A stretch of DNA of 64,000 nt from Mariniflexile maritimum (GTDB lineage: Bacteria > Bacteroidota > Bacteroidia > Flavobacteriales > Flavobacteriaceae): NCBI RefSeq assembly GCF_009746565.1, contig NZ_WRPN01000001.1, positions 372,001 through 436,000 of the forward strand, written 5' to 3'. Shown in pieces: positions 63,350 through 64,000 of the stretch; position 1 is the stretch's first letter; every line of letters begins with the position of its first letter. Below the pieces are notes generated by a model. It saw nothing but the letters and a program-made list of their open reading frames with translations. It made no database searches and was not told the DNA's origin. The translations under genes and the position numbers were made by a program.

Positions 63350-63871
63350 CTACCAAATATCGGTTACTTCATCTTTTATAAACGAAAGGGCAGCGTCGCT
63401 GGGTGAGCGGCGTTCCATCATTTCGGTTAAAACCACTTCCCTAAGCTTGTTTGCGGTATCGGTTTTTTCCAATAAACTGGCTTTTCTAATCAACTGGATG
63501 GTTGCGTTTTTGGCAGCGTTTATAATGTTCCAGCACTTCTCTGAGATATAAATTTGTTGCGATAGGTTGTGCTCAAATTCTTGTTCAATGCTTTGTATAA
63601 GTAAAGCTTCGTAATTATCTTTATTTGAATCTATTGGAGCTACCCGTATTAATAATTTTGAGGGTTTAATACGCTCTAAAAACAATACCATGCGTTCATA
63701 GGCCTGCAAACGTGTGGGCAGCGCATTAACTTGCAAATCTTTTTTTAACAGATACCGGCGGCGGCCATCTTCATTTTTTGTGTGTTCCTTGAAAAAATAA
63801 TAGGCAATCAGTCCGGTAATCACCGAAGGGATGGCATATAAAAGCAGGTCTATAATTCGGTCGGTATCCAT
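63350..63871 (-). CDS. Hypothetical membrane-anchored protein
   Basis: A 173-residue protein with one N-terminal helix (about residues 7-26, LLLYAIPSVITGLIAYYFF) and a helical cytoplasmic domain rich in charged residues, with LLKKDLQVNALPTRLQAYER conserved in character with a Bacteroidota-only family of unknown function. It converges with the patatin genes, with 1 bp between stops. The final 129 bp of the window (63872-64000) have no recognisable gene. Confidence 0.7.
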   Translation of the reverse strand: MDTDRIIDLLLYAIPSVITGLIAYYFFKEHTKNEDGRRRYLLKKDLQVNALPTRLQAYERMVLFLERIKPSKLLIRVAPIDSNKDNYEALLIQSIEQEFEHNLSQQIYISEKCWNIINAAKNATIQLIRKASLLEKTDTANKLREVVLTEMMERRSPSDAALSFIKDEVTDIW

Positions 63872-64000
63872 GTAATTTTATCGATTTGGGTTAAAAATTA
63901 GTTTGTTATTACCAACCAAATATAAACATTCTTTTAATTTTTGCATATACTTGATGAAATATGTCTTTGTTAATAACAGACATTTTTTAGAAGTGTTTTT

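Overview
The window looks like chromosome from a flavobacterium (Bacteroidota, family Flavobacteriaceae or close). It is AT-rich, several genes carry the Bacteroidota -7 promoter element TAnnTTTG, and there are TonB-dependent and small beta-barrel outer-membrane proteins, a DUF2339/DUF3999 pair, a MoaC-MoaB fusion and a MutS2 lacking its Smr domain. Starts given here use the ATG that fits the family; a few TTG starts are flagged.

Layout. (1) 1-8.5 kb: housekeeping and accessory genes: the end of pntB, a GT9 glycosyltransferase, a GH5 mannanase, a DUF4251 lipoprotein, an acetate/succinate channel, an intradiol-dioxygenase-like protein and DUF2339-DUF3999. (2) 8.7-30.8 kb: a sulfur/molybdenum respiratory island. 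Molybdenum cofactor genes (moaA, moaCB, moaE, moeB, moaD, mobA, modE-like, moeA) lie downstream of a Psr/Phs-type molybdoenzyme operon: Mo catalytic subunit, four-cluster Fe-S subunit, NrfD membrane anchor, two half-length YeeE/YedE sulfur transporters and two membrane-anchored rhodanese-like proteins ending in a GGC tail. Diverging from it are a 12-heme cytochrome c, a FadL-type protein, an N-terminally truncated CcsBA haem-ligation protein and an AlgE-type porin. (3) 31-34.4 kb: a rearranged patch with two related small beta-barrel genes, a frameshifted surface protein, a chimeric remnant and intergenic repeats. (4) 35-43.9 kb: sulfide:quinone-oxidoreductase-like protein, then a complete YbhFSR/YbhG-like ABC exporter operon with TolC and a TetR regulator. 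(5) 44-46.7 kb: copper uptake pair (CNGKCH protein plus OprC-like receptor). (6) 46.9-49.8 kb: persulfide dioxygenase-rhodanese, thioredoxin, TauE. (7) 49.8-52.5 kb: a tRNA-Arg(UCU) followed by tandem GIY-YIG nuclease/tRNA-fragment units, one interrupted by about 1.8 kb with a toxin-antitoxin pair and palindromic repeats. (8) 52.7-64 kb: Crp/Fnr regulator, a frameshifted secreted protein, DUF4202, mutS2, recG, M1 peptidase, two patatins and a hypothetical.

How it may work together. SQR would make persulfide from sulfide, the metallo-beta-lactamase/rhodanese would oxidise persulfide to sulfite, TauE would export sulfite, and the Mo enzyme with cytochromes would exchange electrons with an inorganic sulfur compound. 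Two palindromic operator classes tie these dispersed genes together: TGA-N6-TCA (six sites) and TGTAAC-N4-GTTACA (five sites). At eight of the eleven sites the palindrome centre lies 29.5-30.5 bp upstream of a match or near-match to the -7 element, the geometry expected of a Crp/Fnr class II activator, and a Crp/Fnr-type regulator with a cysteine cluster is encoded at 52.7 kb. The most novel-looking pieces are the twin GGC-tailed rhodanese-like proteins, this double operator network and the tRNA-linked GIY-YIG units. All functions are inferred by reading sequence; no database search was run.
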